From positions 1-14,006 of the forward strand of contig JALSTL010000078.1 of assembly GCA_026983755.1 (NCBI GenBank): a stretch of 14,006 bases of DNA, given 5' to 3'. The position numbers and the translations under genes were made by a program. Source of the stretch: Melioribacteraceae bacterium (lineage in GTDB: Bacteria > Bacteroidota > Ignavibacteria > Ignavibacteriales > Melioribacteraceae). Positions 1 to 6,174 of this stretch are shown piece by piece (within the stretch, counting starts at the first letter, position 1; each line of letters begins with the position of its first letter). Under the pieces are notes generated by a model. It was not told the DNA's origin. It worked only from the letters and a program-made list of their open reading frames with translations, and did no database searches.

Positions 1-368
1 CTTCCTACACCGGGTAATTTTGTAAGAGCTTCAAAATCCGCCGGTACTTCCGAATTAAATTCTTCTACTAATTTTGTACAACACGCAATTAAACTTTTTG
101 TTTTTTGTTTATAAAAACCTGTGGAATATATTTCCCTTTCCAATTCTTTAGGATTGGCATTAGCATAATCTTCCGGCGTTTTGTAATTTTTAAACAATTC
201 TTTTGTAACAATATTTACTCTGGCATCTGTGCATTGTGCAGATAATATTGTTGCAATCAATAATTCCAATGAATTTGAAAATTCCAATGCAGGTTTGTTA
301 AAAGGATATTCTTTACGTAATAATTCGAATATTTTATTAATCCTTTTCGGTTCTTTTTTATTTTGCAT
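1..368 (-). CDS. nth: Endonuclease III, N-terminal part (cut by window edge)
   Basis: Reading the minus strand from the ATG at 368-366 gives 122 codons with no stop, running off the left edge. Endonuclease III is the DNA glycosylase/AP lyase that removes oxidised pyrimidines in base-excision repair. The family signature is plain: LLIATILSAQCTDARVN near residues 38-54, ELEREIYSTGFYKQK around residues 77-91, and the helix-hairpin-helix start LTKLPGVG at the edge. The next codon begins AG, consistent with the Arg of the usual GVGRKTA. The catalytic Lys, the Asp and the C-terminal [4Fe-4S] cysteines would lie outside the window. The start gives a normal N-terminus for the family (MQNKKEPKRINKIFELL). 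The ribosome site is weak. It diverges from the propeller gene at 540, with 171 bp between them. Identification is secure; completeness cannot be judged. Confidence 0.95.
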   Translation of the reverse strand, partial: MQNKKEPKRINKIFELLRKEYPFNKPALEFSNSLELLIATILSAQCTDARVNIVTKELFKNYKTPEDYANANPKELEREIYSTGFYKQKTKSLIACCTKLVEEFNSEVPADFEALTKLPGVG

Positions 369-492
369 AAATTATGTCTTCATTTTCTTTTATAATTTTG
401 ATAAACTGTTATTTATTTCATTGTCAATTTATGAAACCTTTTTACGTCAAATCCGTTTTGCCAAAAGATGCATTCCTTTTTTACAATCAAAT

Positions 493-498
493 TATAAT
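493..498 (+). promoter_or_regulatory. Candidate -10 box for the propeller/DUF2085 genes
   Basis: A TATAAT lies 41 bp upstream of the ATG at 540, in the 171-bp divergent gap. I see no convincing -35 at 16-18 bp; the TTGCCA at 458-463 is too far away. In DNA this AT-rich a single hexamer match is weak evidence. The ATG at 540 has no recognisable Shine-Dalgarno sequence. Confidence 0.2.
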
Positions 499-539
499 AA
501 AATAAATTTATTTTAGAAAATTTATGTAACTTTCATTTT

Positions 540-1385
540 ATGAAAAAGACACTAATTATATTAATAACATTTTCTTTATCATTAAGCGCACAGTCATTAT
601 CACTATACAAAAGTTTTGGAAATTTTAAAGATGCTGCCGCTTTTGACATTGATTTAAACGGCAATATATACGTTTCCGATAAAAAAGAAAATACAATTTA
701 CAAATTGGATTCTCTGGGAAACGAAAAAAATAATGTTGGAGGTTATGGTTGGATAGAATCTGAATTCGACGAACCGATTGATATTTTTACAAACACACTT
801 TCGGTTTATATTGCAGATAAAAACAACAATAGAATTCAACGATTCGACAAGGACTTAAATTTTTTATCTCAATATTCCGGAACTGATAAATCCAATCAAA
901 TAATTGAATTCGGCTATCCTATTTGTGTTATCATTTCTTCACTAAGCGATTTATTTATTCTGGATTCCGATAACAATAGAATTTTAAAATTTAATTTGGA
1001 CGGTAAATTTATTGCAGAATTCGGTGGTAATGATGCTGGTGTATATTCCATTGTAAACCCGAAAAATTTTACTACCGATAGTTTTGGAAATATTTACGTA
1101 TTGGACCAAAATAACATTAAAGTATTTGACCAATACGGAAACGGATTATTTAAATTTAAACCTTTTATAGAACCCGATAAAATAAATATTAACGATAACG
1201 AATTATTAGTATTTAATAAAAATATGTTGGGAATATACGATTTAACCGCTAATAAACTTATTCTAAAAATAAATTATTTTCCTAATATGAACAAAAAAGA
1301 GCATTTAATTGATGCGGAATTACATGAAGGTAAATTGTTTATTTTAACCGAAAACAAAATTTACGTTTATAAAATAATAAATTAA
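540..1385 (+). CDS. Secreted NHL-repeat beta-propeller protein
   Basis: This 281-residue protein has a signal peptide with cleavage predicted after Ala17, leaving Gln18 as the mature N-terminus. At least four NHL-type blade motifs follow, each with a strand, an acidic turn and an aromatic/Asp ending: NIYVSDKKENTIYKLDS (about 42-58), VYIADKNNNRIQRFD (89-103), LFILDSDNNRILKFN (138-152) and NIYVLDQNNIKVFD (184-197). The C-terminal third looks like one or two further degenerate blades, giving five or six in all. NHL propellers usually bind proteins or ligands; nothing here indicates an active site. It is probably periplasmic or outer-surface, and I see no lipobox Cys. The next gene starts 2 bp after its stop, so the two are probably co-transcribed. 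Fold and export are well supported; function is unknown. Confidence 0.85.
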   Translation: MKKTLIILITFSLSLSAQSLSLYKSFGNFKDAAAFDIDLNGNIYVSDKKENTIYKLDSLGNEKNNVGGYGWIESEFDEPIDIFTNTLSVYIADKNNNRIQRFDKDLNFLSQYSGTDKSNQIIEFGYPICVIISSLSDLFILDSDNNRILKFNLDGKFIAEFGGNDAGVYSIVNPKNFTTDSFGNIYVLDQNNIKVFDQYGNGLFKFKPFIEPDKININDNELLVFNKNMLGIYDLTANKLILKINYFPNMNKKEHLIDAELHEGKLFILTENKIYVYKIIN

Positions 1386-1387
1386 AA

Positions 1388-1858
1388 TTGAACTACTCAT
1401 TTAAATTAAAATTTTTCAACATCATTTTTTTTTTGGTAATTTTATTATGGTGCATTGGAATTTTTTGGGAAATTGTTGTTCACTTTTTTCCAAAATCAGT
1501 TATTGCCGTACCTTTGTTAAAATACAATTATTCATTGGTATGTCACCAACAAACGGAAAAATTATTTAGAATTTACGGTTACAACACATTAGTCTGTTCA
1601 AGATGTACAGGAATTTATTTGGGAGCTTTATTTTCATCGTCAATTATTCTTTTTGCAAAATTGAAAAAAGTAAGTAAAAGAATAATGATAATTTCATCGG
1701 TTCCAATGTTTATGGATGTTACATTATATAGTTCGGGATTGTATTCATATTCCAAGCTAATAGCTTTAATTACCGGTTTAATTTTAGGTTCGGTTGGTTT
1801 TCTATATATTCACGATGCAGTTATAAATATACTAATACAAAAAAAAGGAAAAAATTGA
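1388..1858 (+). CDS. DUF2085 family membrane protein
   Basis: The protein has 156 residues. The first codon used is TTG, 2 bp after the preceding stop; no ATG offers a sensible alternative because the next Met in frame is near residue 100, beyond the conserved motifs. The core is the DUF2085 signature: Cys52-His53-Gln54, then Cys70-x-Arg-Cys73-x-Gly-Ile-Tyr, and a later Asp110 after a membrane helix. Hydrophobic segments lie at about 9-31, 75-92, 97-117 and 121-145. The Cys/His set suggests metal binding or redox chemistry at the membrane, but that is inference, since the family has no established function. It lies between a secreted propeller and another membrane protein with which it overlaps by 4 bp, so it is part of a translationally coupled set. 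No strong Shine-Dalgarno precedes it, so the exact start is uncertain. Confidence 0.85.
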   Translation: MNYSFKLKFFNIIFFLVILLWCIGIFWEIVVHFFPKSVIAVPLLKYNYSLVCHQQTEKLFRIYGYNTLVCSRCTGIYLGALFSSSIILFAKLKKVSKRIMIISSVPMFMDVTLYSSGLYSYSKLIALITGLILGSVGFLYIHDAVINILIQKKGKN

Positions 1859-2355
1859 AAAAATATTTACCCGTTTTGGTTACAGGTTTTGCAGCAGGCA
1901 TACTTCATATTGTTCCCTTTGTTAAAGGTTTTGTTTGTTGTTTGATTGTACCGGTTGCCGCTTATTTTGCAGTTATTTTAGAACAAAAATCAAAAAATAT
2001 AACCGGTGAATTCGATTTAAAAAAAGGAGCTGTTTTAGGCTTTTTTACCGGAATTGCTGCGGCTTTCTTCGGAACCTTTTTCGAAATTTTTGTAACGTTA
2101 ATAACAAAACATAACGATATACTTACTTCCATTAACGAAATTACCCGAACAATTCATTCTCTTCCTTTTTCAGAAGATGTAAAAAATGAAGTATTGACAG
2201 TTATGAAATCCGTTGTAAATTCCATTCGAACAAACGGATTTTCTCCTTTATATTCGATTTCTATTTTTATAAACAATTTAATTGTAAATCCTATTTTCGG
2301 AACAATCGGAGGATTGGTAGCGGCTAAAATTTTAAATTCCAAATATTCTAATTGA
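1855..2355 (+). CDS. Uncharacterised glycine-rich membrane protein
   Basis: This 166-residue protein starts at a TTG that shares bases with the upstream TGA (TTGA, 4-bp overlap). An AAGGAA at 1845-1850, four bases before the TTG, supports this start. Hydrophobic segments at about 5-21, 24-42, 57-83 and 135-159 suggest three or four membrane helices. Glycines and small residues are frequent in the third and fourth (GAVLGFFTGIAAAFFGTFF and NPIFGTIGGLVAA), as in tightly packed or pore-like helices. Between them is an amphipathic, charged stretch at about 84-130. The layout loosely recalls DUF4199-type proteins of Bacteroidota, but I cannot assign it. Overlap with the DUF2085 gene suggests the two products act together. 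I do not know the function. Confidence 0.7.
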   Translation: MKKYLPVLVTGFAAGILHIVPFVKGFVCCLIVPVAAYFAVILEQKSKNITGEFDLKKGAVLGFFTGIAAAFFGTFFEIFVTLITKHNDILTSINEITRTIHSLPFSEDVKNEVLTVMKSVVNSIRTNGFSPLYSISIFINNLIVNPIFGTIGGLVAAKILNSKYSN

Positions 2356-2366
2356 ACAATATTGTT
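2355..2366. repeat. 12-bp perfect palindrome AACAATATTGTT
   Basis: AACAATATTGTT reads the same on both strands and begins at the last base of the TGA stop (2353-2355). It abuts the hairpin at 2367-2391. It could be a small operator for the gene at 2444 or a chance AT-rich palindrome. Confidence 0.4.
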
Positions 2367-2391
2367 GTTTGTAAAAATCATTTTTGCAAAC
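2367..2391 (+). terminator. 11-bp hairpin after the propeller/DUF2085 set
   Basis: GTTTGTAAAAA and TTTTTGCAAAC can pair over 11 bp, with one U-G wobble and a TCA triloop. The hairpin starts 12 bp after the stop at 2355 and 53 bp before the ATG at 2444. No T-run follows the stem, so it is not a canonical intrinsic terminator. It may be a partial terminator, an mRNA 3'-end protector or a processing site. Confidence 0.45.
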
Positions 2392-2443
2392 GGAATTTAA
2401 TATATTTTTAATTTTAATATTTTAATTTTAAGGTATTTTGTAA

Positions 2444-2758
2444 ATGATTATAGCTTTTATTTTTTTTATACATATTATTTTTATCATTTACATTTTTCTC
2501 AAAAGATTAAAACAAGATTCCATTGGTTCGGCTGTTATAGATTTAATTTTTATAGTAATAATTTTTACTGTCGGTTGGTCAATTTCTACAATGGTTTGCA
2601 AAATAATTTGGCAACCGATCGGTTTTGGGAAATATTTTAACAGAGATGCAATAGCTTTATTATTATTAACACTTGGCGAAGTTTTTTTCTACAAAATTTA
2701 CTTTAAGGATTTATTAAAGAAAAGAAACCCAGCTATTTCAAACGAAAAGGGAAAATAA
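2444..2758 (+). CDS. Small three-helix membrane protein, unknown function
   Basis: The protein has 104 residues. An AAGG at 2430-2433, ten bases before the ATG, supports the start. It has three hydrophobic segments: about residues 2-19, 31-52 and 68-84. Short charged linkers separate them, and the C-terminal tail is lysine-rich and presumably cytoplasmic (KKRNPAISNEKGK). A Trp/Gly/Pro-containing loop between helices two and three (IIWQPIGFGKYFNRD) is the most distinctive segment. I do not recognise a family. The last 26 bp overlap the 3' end of the convergent TonB gene. It may belong to the upstream membrane-protein set or be transcribed separately after the hairpin at 2367. Codon use looks like its neighbours. 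Confidence 0.65.
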   Translation: MIIAFIFFIHIIFIIYIFLKRLKQDSIGSAVIDLIFIVIIFTVGWSISTMVCKIIWQPIGFGKYFNRDAIALLLLTLGEVFFYKIYFKDLLKKRNPAISNEKGK

Positions 2759-3425
2759 TTACAGCAGTTTGTTTTTGATTTTTTTGTTCCTCAGGCAAAG
2801 GTTCAAATCGCCATTGTTTAAGCGAATTAATTGCGGCAAGTTCCAAACGAGTATCGGCTTTAATAAGAGGGAGAATATTTCCAACCGTTCCATCGGCTAA
2901 AATTGTAAATTTAAGTTTCACATCAATCTCTTTTGCAACGCCTTGCGGATAAGCCGGAAGTGAATAACTGTAAATTTTTCTTTTGCCTTTACCTCCAAAC
3001 TTAATTTCGAAACCGAAATTCCCTTCTCCTTCTCCACTTTCTTCTTTACCTTTACCGGATTCTTTTTCATCTTTAACAACAGGTTTTACTTTACGGGGTG
3101 TTGTTTCTTTTTCTTCTTTCTTTTTTTTAGAAGCGGCTATTACATTATTTGTTTCATCGGAATTTTTTACTTTCGGTAAGTCAACTTTTTTTACTGCTTT
3201 TTTTTCTTCTTGAGTGTTTTCCATTTCAGGTTGTTTTTTTTGAACTTCTTCGGTTTTTGATTTTGCCAAAATACCTGAAGAACTTAGTTTACCGATAGAA
3301 CCGAAACCAACGGTTATATATTCGTCTTCAACGGTTCCAAGCGAAACTTTTATAAAATAAAAAATTAGAAGCAAAATAAGATGAACCGCAAACGAAATTA
3401 AATATGATGTGCCTTTTTTACTCAA
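2733..3425 (-). CDS. tonB: TonB-family energy transducer (TonB/TolA-like)
   Basis: This 230-residue protein has the classic TonB layout. The N-terminal anchor at about 8-26 contains the Ser-x3-His pair (Ser11, His15) that couples E. coli TonB to ExbB/ExbD. A long Lys/Glu-rich periplasmic linker covers about 55-150, with Lys/Glu/Gly in place of the usual Pro/Lys repeats. The C-terminal TonB domain covers about 153-230, with YPQGVAKEIDVKLKF, LADGTVGNI, AAINSLKQWRFEPLP and the closing FPFRLK. It is predicted to pass energy from the ExbB/ExbD motor to an outer-membrane partner, for which the barrel encoded at 6175-7764 is the obvious candidate. It is the last gene of the operon and overlaps exbD by 4 bp (ATGA). 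Its stop lies inside the convergent gene at 2444-2758. A TolA-like role cannot be excluded. Confidence 0.92.
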   Translation of the reverse strand: MSKKGTSYLISFAVHLILLLIFYFIKVSLGTVEDEYITVGFGSIGKLSSSGILAKSKTEEVQKKQPEMENTQEEKKAVKKVDLPKVKNSDETNNVIAASKKKKEEKETTPRKVKPVVKDEKESGKGKEESGEGEGNFGFEIKFGGKGKRKIYSYSLPAYPQGVAKEIDVKLKFTILADGTVGNILPLIKADTRLELAAINSLKQWRFEPLPEEQKNQKQTAVIIFPFRLK

Positions 3426-3826
3426 AACGATTCTTTCTCCGTTTCAATTGTAAAACTTTTAACATTTACGGATTTAGCGGCATCAATAACTTTTATAACC
3501 AAATCTATATTTACACTTTTATCGGCTCTTATAATAAGATGTTCTTCGTTTATGCTGTTTTTTAGTTCATCAAGTTTTGCCGCAAGCGAATTAATATCAA
3601 TTTCGTCTGAACCTACAAAAACTTTTCCCTCTTCCGTTAACGAAACAATCATTTTGGTAGGTATGCTTTGTTCATTCATTTTTGAAGCCGGCAATTTTAC
3701 TTTTACTCCCGTTTGTATAACAAATTGCGAAGTCAACAAAAAGAATATAAGTAATAAAAAAACAATGTCGGTTAAAGATGATAAACTGAAAACGCTTAAA
3801 GGTTTTTTTGTTCTTTCAAACTTCAT
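3422..3826 (-). CDS. exbD: ExbD/TolR family proton-channel subunit
   Basis: The protein has 134 residues, normal for the family. After a short basic cytoplasmic N-terminus comes one membrane helix at about 17-37, with the essential membrane Asp at position 20 in LSSLTDIVFLLLIFFLL. The periplasmic domain follows, with the VKLPAS start, the short strand segment MIVSLTEEGKVFVG and the LIIRADKSVNIDLVIKVIDAAK motif at about 97-118. With ExbB it forms the inner-membrane motor that uses the proton gradient to move TonB. Its ATG follows the exbB stop by 8 bp; an AGGAA overlapping that stop (3832-3836) is its ribosome site. It overlaps the TonB gene by 4 bp. Family membership is certain; the choice between Exb and Tol naming rests on the TonB next to it. 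Confidence 0.93.
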   Translation of the reverse strand: MKFERTKKPLSVFSLSSLTDIVFLLLIFFLLTSQFVIQTGVKVKLPASKMNEQSIPTKMIVSLTEEGKVFVGSDEIDINSLAAKLDELKNSINEEHLIIRADKSVNIDLVIKVIDAAKSVNVKSFTIETEKESF

Positions 3827-3834
3827 TTTAGTTC

Positions 3835-4491
3835 CTATAATTCAATTTCAATATCTTCTTCTTTTAATTCTTTACCTCTGCTGGTATCTTCAATAATATC
3901 AACAACATCGTTGGAAACCAATTCCATCTCGAGAATTAATTTGTTGATAGCCGAAGTAAGATAATTATAAAAAGTTAAAGCAATAATTCCAATAGCCAAA
4001 CCCACCGCCGTAGTTAACAATGCTTCCCAAATACCGCCGGCAAGGTCGCTGGGATTTGCACCACCTTGTAAATCTTGTATTTTCATAAATGCTTGTATCA
4101 TTCCGGTTACGGTTCCTAAAAATCCGATTAACGGAGCAATACCGGCTATTGTTGCAACAACGGAAAGTCCTTTTTCCAACTTAGCAATTTCTTGACGTCC
4201 GGCATTTTCTATAGCTTCTTTTACTCGTTCGTGCCCCAAACTGTATTTTTTTAGTCCGCTTTTTATAATATTTGCCGCCGGAGATTTTTCTTCTATACAA
4301 TAACTCATTGCACCGGAAATATCTTTTTTAATTAACATTCCTCTTATTTTAACTAAAAAAGCCGGTACATTCAGTTTGGATTTTTTAATTACAATGTATC
4401 TTTCTATTATTATTGCAAGTGCTATTAAAGATGTTAATAGCAAAGGCAGCATTAACCATCCGCCTTTGGAAAGTATTGTTATTAAAGACAT
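3835..4491 (-). CDS. exbB: ExbB/TolQ/MotA family proton-channel protein
   Basis: The protein has 218 residues with three membrane helices at about 12-30, 107-133 and 152-176 and a large cytoplasmic loop between the first two. The family core is clear: GIAPLIGFLGTVTGMIQAF in the second helix, and GGIWEALLTTAVGLAIGIIALTFYNYL around the third. Glu156 corresponds by motif to the conserved Glu of ExbB, and Thr160/Thr161 to the channel threonines. A short acidic C-terminal tail (about 208-218) follows. It forms the pentameric stator-like part of the ExbB/ExbD motor. An unusually good ribosome site, AGGGGA, precedes the ATG, in contrast to the weak ones upstream, and suggests that this subunit is made at a higher level. 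Gaps are 24 bp to the HU/SPOR gene and 8 bp to exbD. Confidence 0.94.
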   Translation of the reverse strand: MSLITILSKGGWLMLPLLLTSLIALAIIIERYIVIKKSKLNVPAFLVKIRGMLIKKDISGAMSYCIEEKSPAANIIKSGLKKYSLGHERVKEAIENAGRQEIAKLEKGLSVVATIAGIAPLIGFLGTVTGMIQAFMKIQDLQGGANPSDLAGGIWEALLTTAVGLAIGIIALTFYNYLTSAINKLILEMELVSNDVVDIIEDTSRGKELKEEDIEIEL

Positions 4492-4515
4492 AATTCCCCT
4501 AATTGTTATTATTTT

Positions 4516-6144
4516 CTATTTAAGTTCTCTTTGAGCTTTTTTTGCCGCTCTAAGTGTTGGAAAGCTACCAATCCTTACTCTATACCAATTCTTTTGATAT
4601 CTGGGTATGTATGCTTTCATTATATATGCATTATATCCTTTGTTTCGGATACGTTCAACTTCTTTTTCCGCAAGAATTTTACGCGGCCAAGAAGATATTT
4701 GTAATGTATAATTTACACCGTTGAAATAAATATTTTTAGCTTCTTCAACTAATTTTACTTTTTTTCTATTAACATTATTAACCGAAGTTTTTTCCGTACT
4801 ATTTTCTTTGGTAATTTTATCTTTTAATTTTTTTTCTATTTTTTGTGCCAATGTTTTTCCGGATTTAACCGACGACTGTTCTTTTTCTTTTCTATTTTTT
4901 TCCGTTCCGGTTATTGCCTGTTTATTATTTTCCTTAATTTTATTTTTCTCTTCAATTTGTTGATTTTTATTTATGTTATCTTTTTTTACATTTTGTTTTT
5001 TTGCTAATAATTTTGCCTTTCTTTTGGCTTCTTCAAATTCTCTTTGATGTTGTTCTTGAAGTTTAATTTCAATTTCATTCTGATCGTATAACCATGTGGG
5101 ATTATTAAAAAACAAATAATAAATTCCAATTGCACCAACAATAAAGAATGCTGCAATTAATGCATAAATTGTGGGACTGTATTTGGGTTTATGCATTATA
5201 TTTTTCTTTTTGACGGGAATTTCTTCTTGCACTTTACTTTCTGCCGTATATTGTTTTTCTTCAAATTCATTCTTTGTGTTTTGTTGTTCTTCTTTAACTT
5301 CTTCCTTTGCTTCTTTTTCCATATCGGTTTCGGACTCTGCATTTTCGGTATTATTATTTTCTTCGGGAGTTTCCGATTCGTAAAATATATTTTCATCGGC
5401 TTTGGTAGTAATTTCTTCTTCAAAAGGAATATCTTCAAGTACTTCATTAGCCGGTTCCATACTTTCGTCGGTTAAAAGATCGTTTTGAAGTATTTGATTA
5501 TCTTCTTCCGAAACAATCTCTTCTTTTTCGTCTGAACGTTCGGAATCTTCAAATTCGGATAGTAATTCGTTTTCGTCCAATTCCATAAAATCATCTTCAT
5601 TTAATCCGCTTTCTTCGGAATTTAAATAACTGTCTAAATCCGTTGTTTCAGTTTCTTCGTTCGGCAAAATAGTTGCCGCTTGTTTATCCAAATAATCATC
5701 CCATAAATCAAAATTTTCTATTCTTTCGGAATCTTCAATTATTTTTTCAATCTTTTTTTCAAGATTGTTATCATTACCAGCATTGGTTTTGTCAAGTTGA
5801 ATAACCGGTTTATCAATTCCCAAATTAAAAACACTTTCGTCTAATTCCATACTATCACTATCTGTGGGTTCCAAAGTTAAAGTAATAAACAACGATTCGT
5901 CATTGTTTTTTTCCGTCGGAGAAAAAATAATAACCGGTTTGGATTTGGAAGATTTTTTTTTGGAAGAGGAAACGGCAAATTGTTCTTTTAGTTGGAATAC
6001 GCCCAAGCCGTTTATTTTTATGGCTTCATCGTTTTCAAGTGTATTTGAAATTTTATTTTTTAAAAATATAAATGCAAGATTCTTTTCCGAATCGGTAACT
6101 TGCAATAATTCTGCAATTTGTGTTTTCAGTTGTTCTATAGTCAT
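4516..6144 (-). CDS. HU-like domain, transmembrane helix, SPOR domain protein
   Basis: The protein has 542 residues in four parts. Residues 1-80 resemble an HU/IHF-type DNA-binding fold: two N-terminal helices, then GLGVFQLKEQ (the usual G-x-G-x-F turn) and PVIIFSPTEKNND, matching the P-x-I-x-F-x-P close. Residues about 85-310 are a very acidic, low-complexity region (Glu, Asp, Asn). A single membrane helix lies at about 325-346, preceded by lysines. Residues about 360-470 are a Lys/Glu-rich coiled or extended linker, and 476-542 are a SPOR domain (YTLQISSWPRK, then NWYRVRIGSFPTLRAAKKAQREL), which in other proteins binds denuded peptidoglycan at division sites. The predicted topology puts the HU-like part in the cytoplasm and SPOR in the periplasm. 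HU plus SPOR combinations are known in Bacteroidota. DNA binding here is not shown. It lies between the barrel gene (30 bp) and exbB (24 bp). Confidence 0.85.
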   Translation of the reverse strand: MTIEQLKTQIAELLQVTDSEKNLAFIFLKNKISNTLENDEAIKINGLGVFQLKEQFAVSSSKKKSSKSKPVIIFSPTEKNNDESLFITLTLEPTDSDSMELDESVFNLGIDKPVIQLDKTNAGNDNNLEKKIEKIIEDSERIENFDLWDDYLDKQAATILPNEETETTDLDSYLNSEESGLNEDDFMELDENELLSEFEDSERSDEKEEIVSEEDNQILQNDLLTDESMEPANEVLEDIPFEEEITTKADENIFYESETPEENNNTENAESETDMEKEAKEEVKEEQQNTKNEFEEKQYTAESKVQEEIPVKKKNIMHKPKYSPTIYALIAAFFIVGAIGIYYLFFNNPTWLYDQNEIEIKLQEQHQREFEEAKRKAKLLAKKQNVKKDNINKNQQIEEKNKIKENNKQAITGTEKNRKEKEQSSVKSGKTLAQKIEKKLKDKITKENSTEKTSVNNVNRKKVKLVEEAKNIYFNGVNYTLQISSWPRKILAEKEVERIRNKGYNAYIMKAYIPRYQKNWYRVRIGSFPTLRAAKKAQRELK

Positions 6145-6174
6145 TTTAAGTTCTTTTTTATTTAATTAAAAAAT

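Noticed and set aside
229..516. Plus-strand open frame of 95 codons
   Set aside because: Its first half is antisense to the clearly recognisable nth gene and the rest crosses the divergent promoter gap; composition is that of AT-rich shadow sequence.
2983..3213. Plus-strand Pro/Ser-rich open frame
   Set aside because: It is the antisense of the Lys/Glu/Gly-rich TonB linker, which explains its composition.
5171..5475. Overlapping open frames on both strands opposite or out of frame with the HU/SPOR gene
   Set aside because: They come from the repetitive acidic linker read in other frames; Phe/Ser-rich or Lys-rich strings with no start signal.
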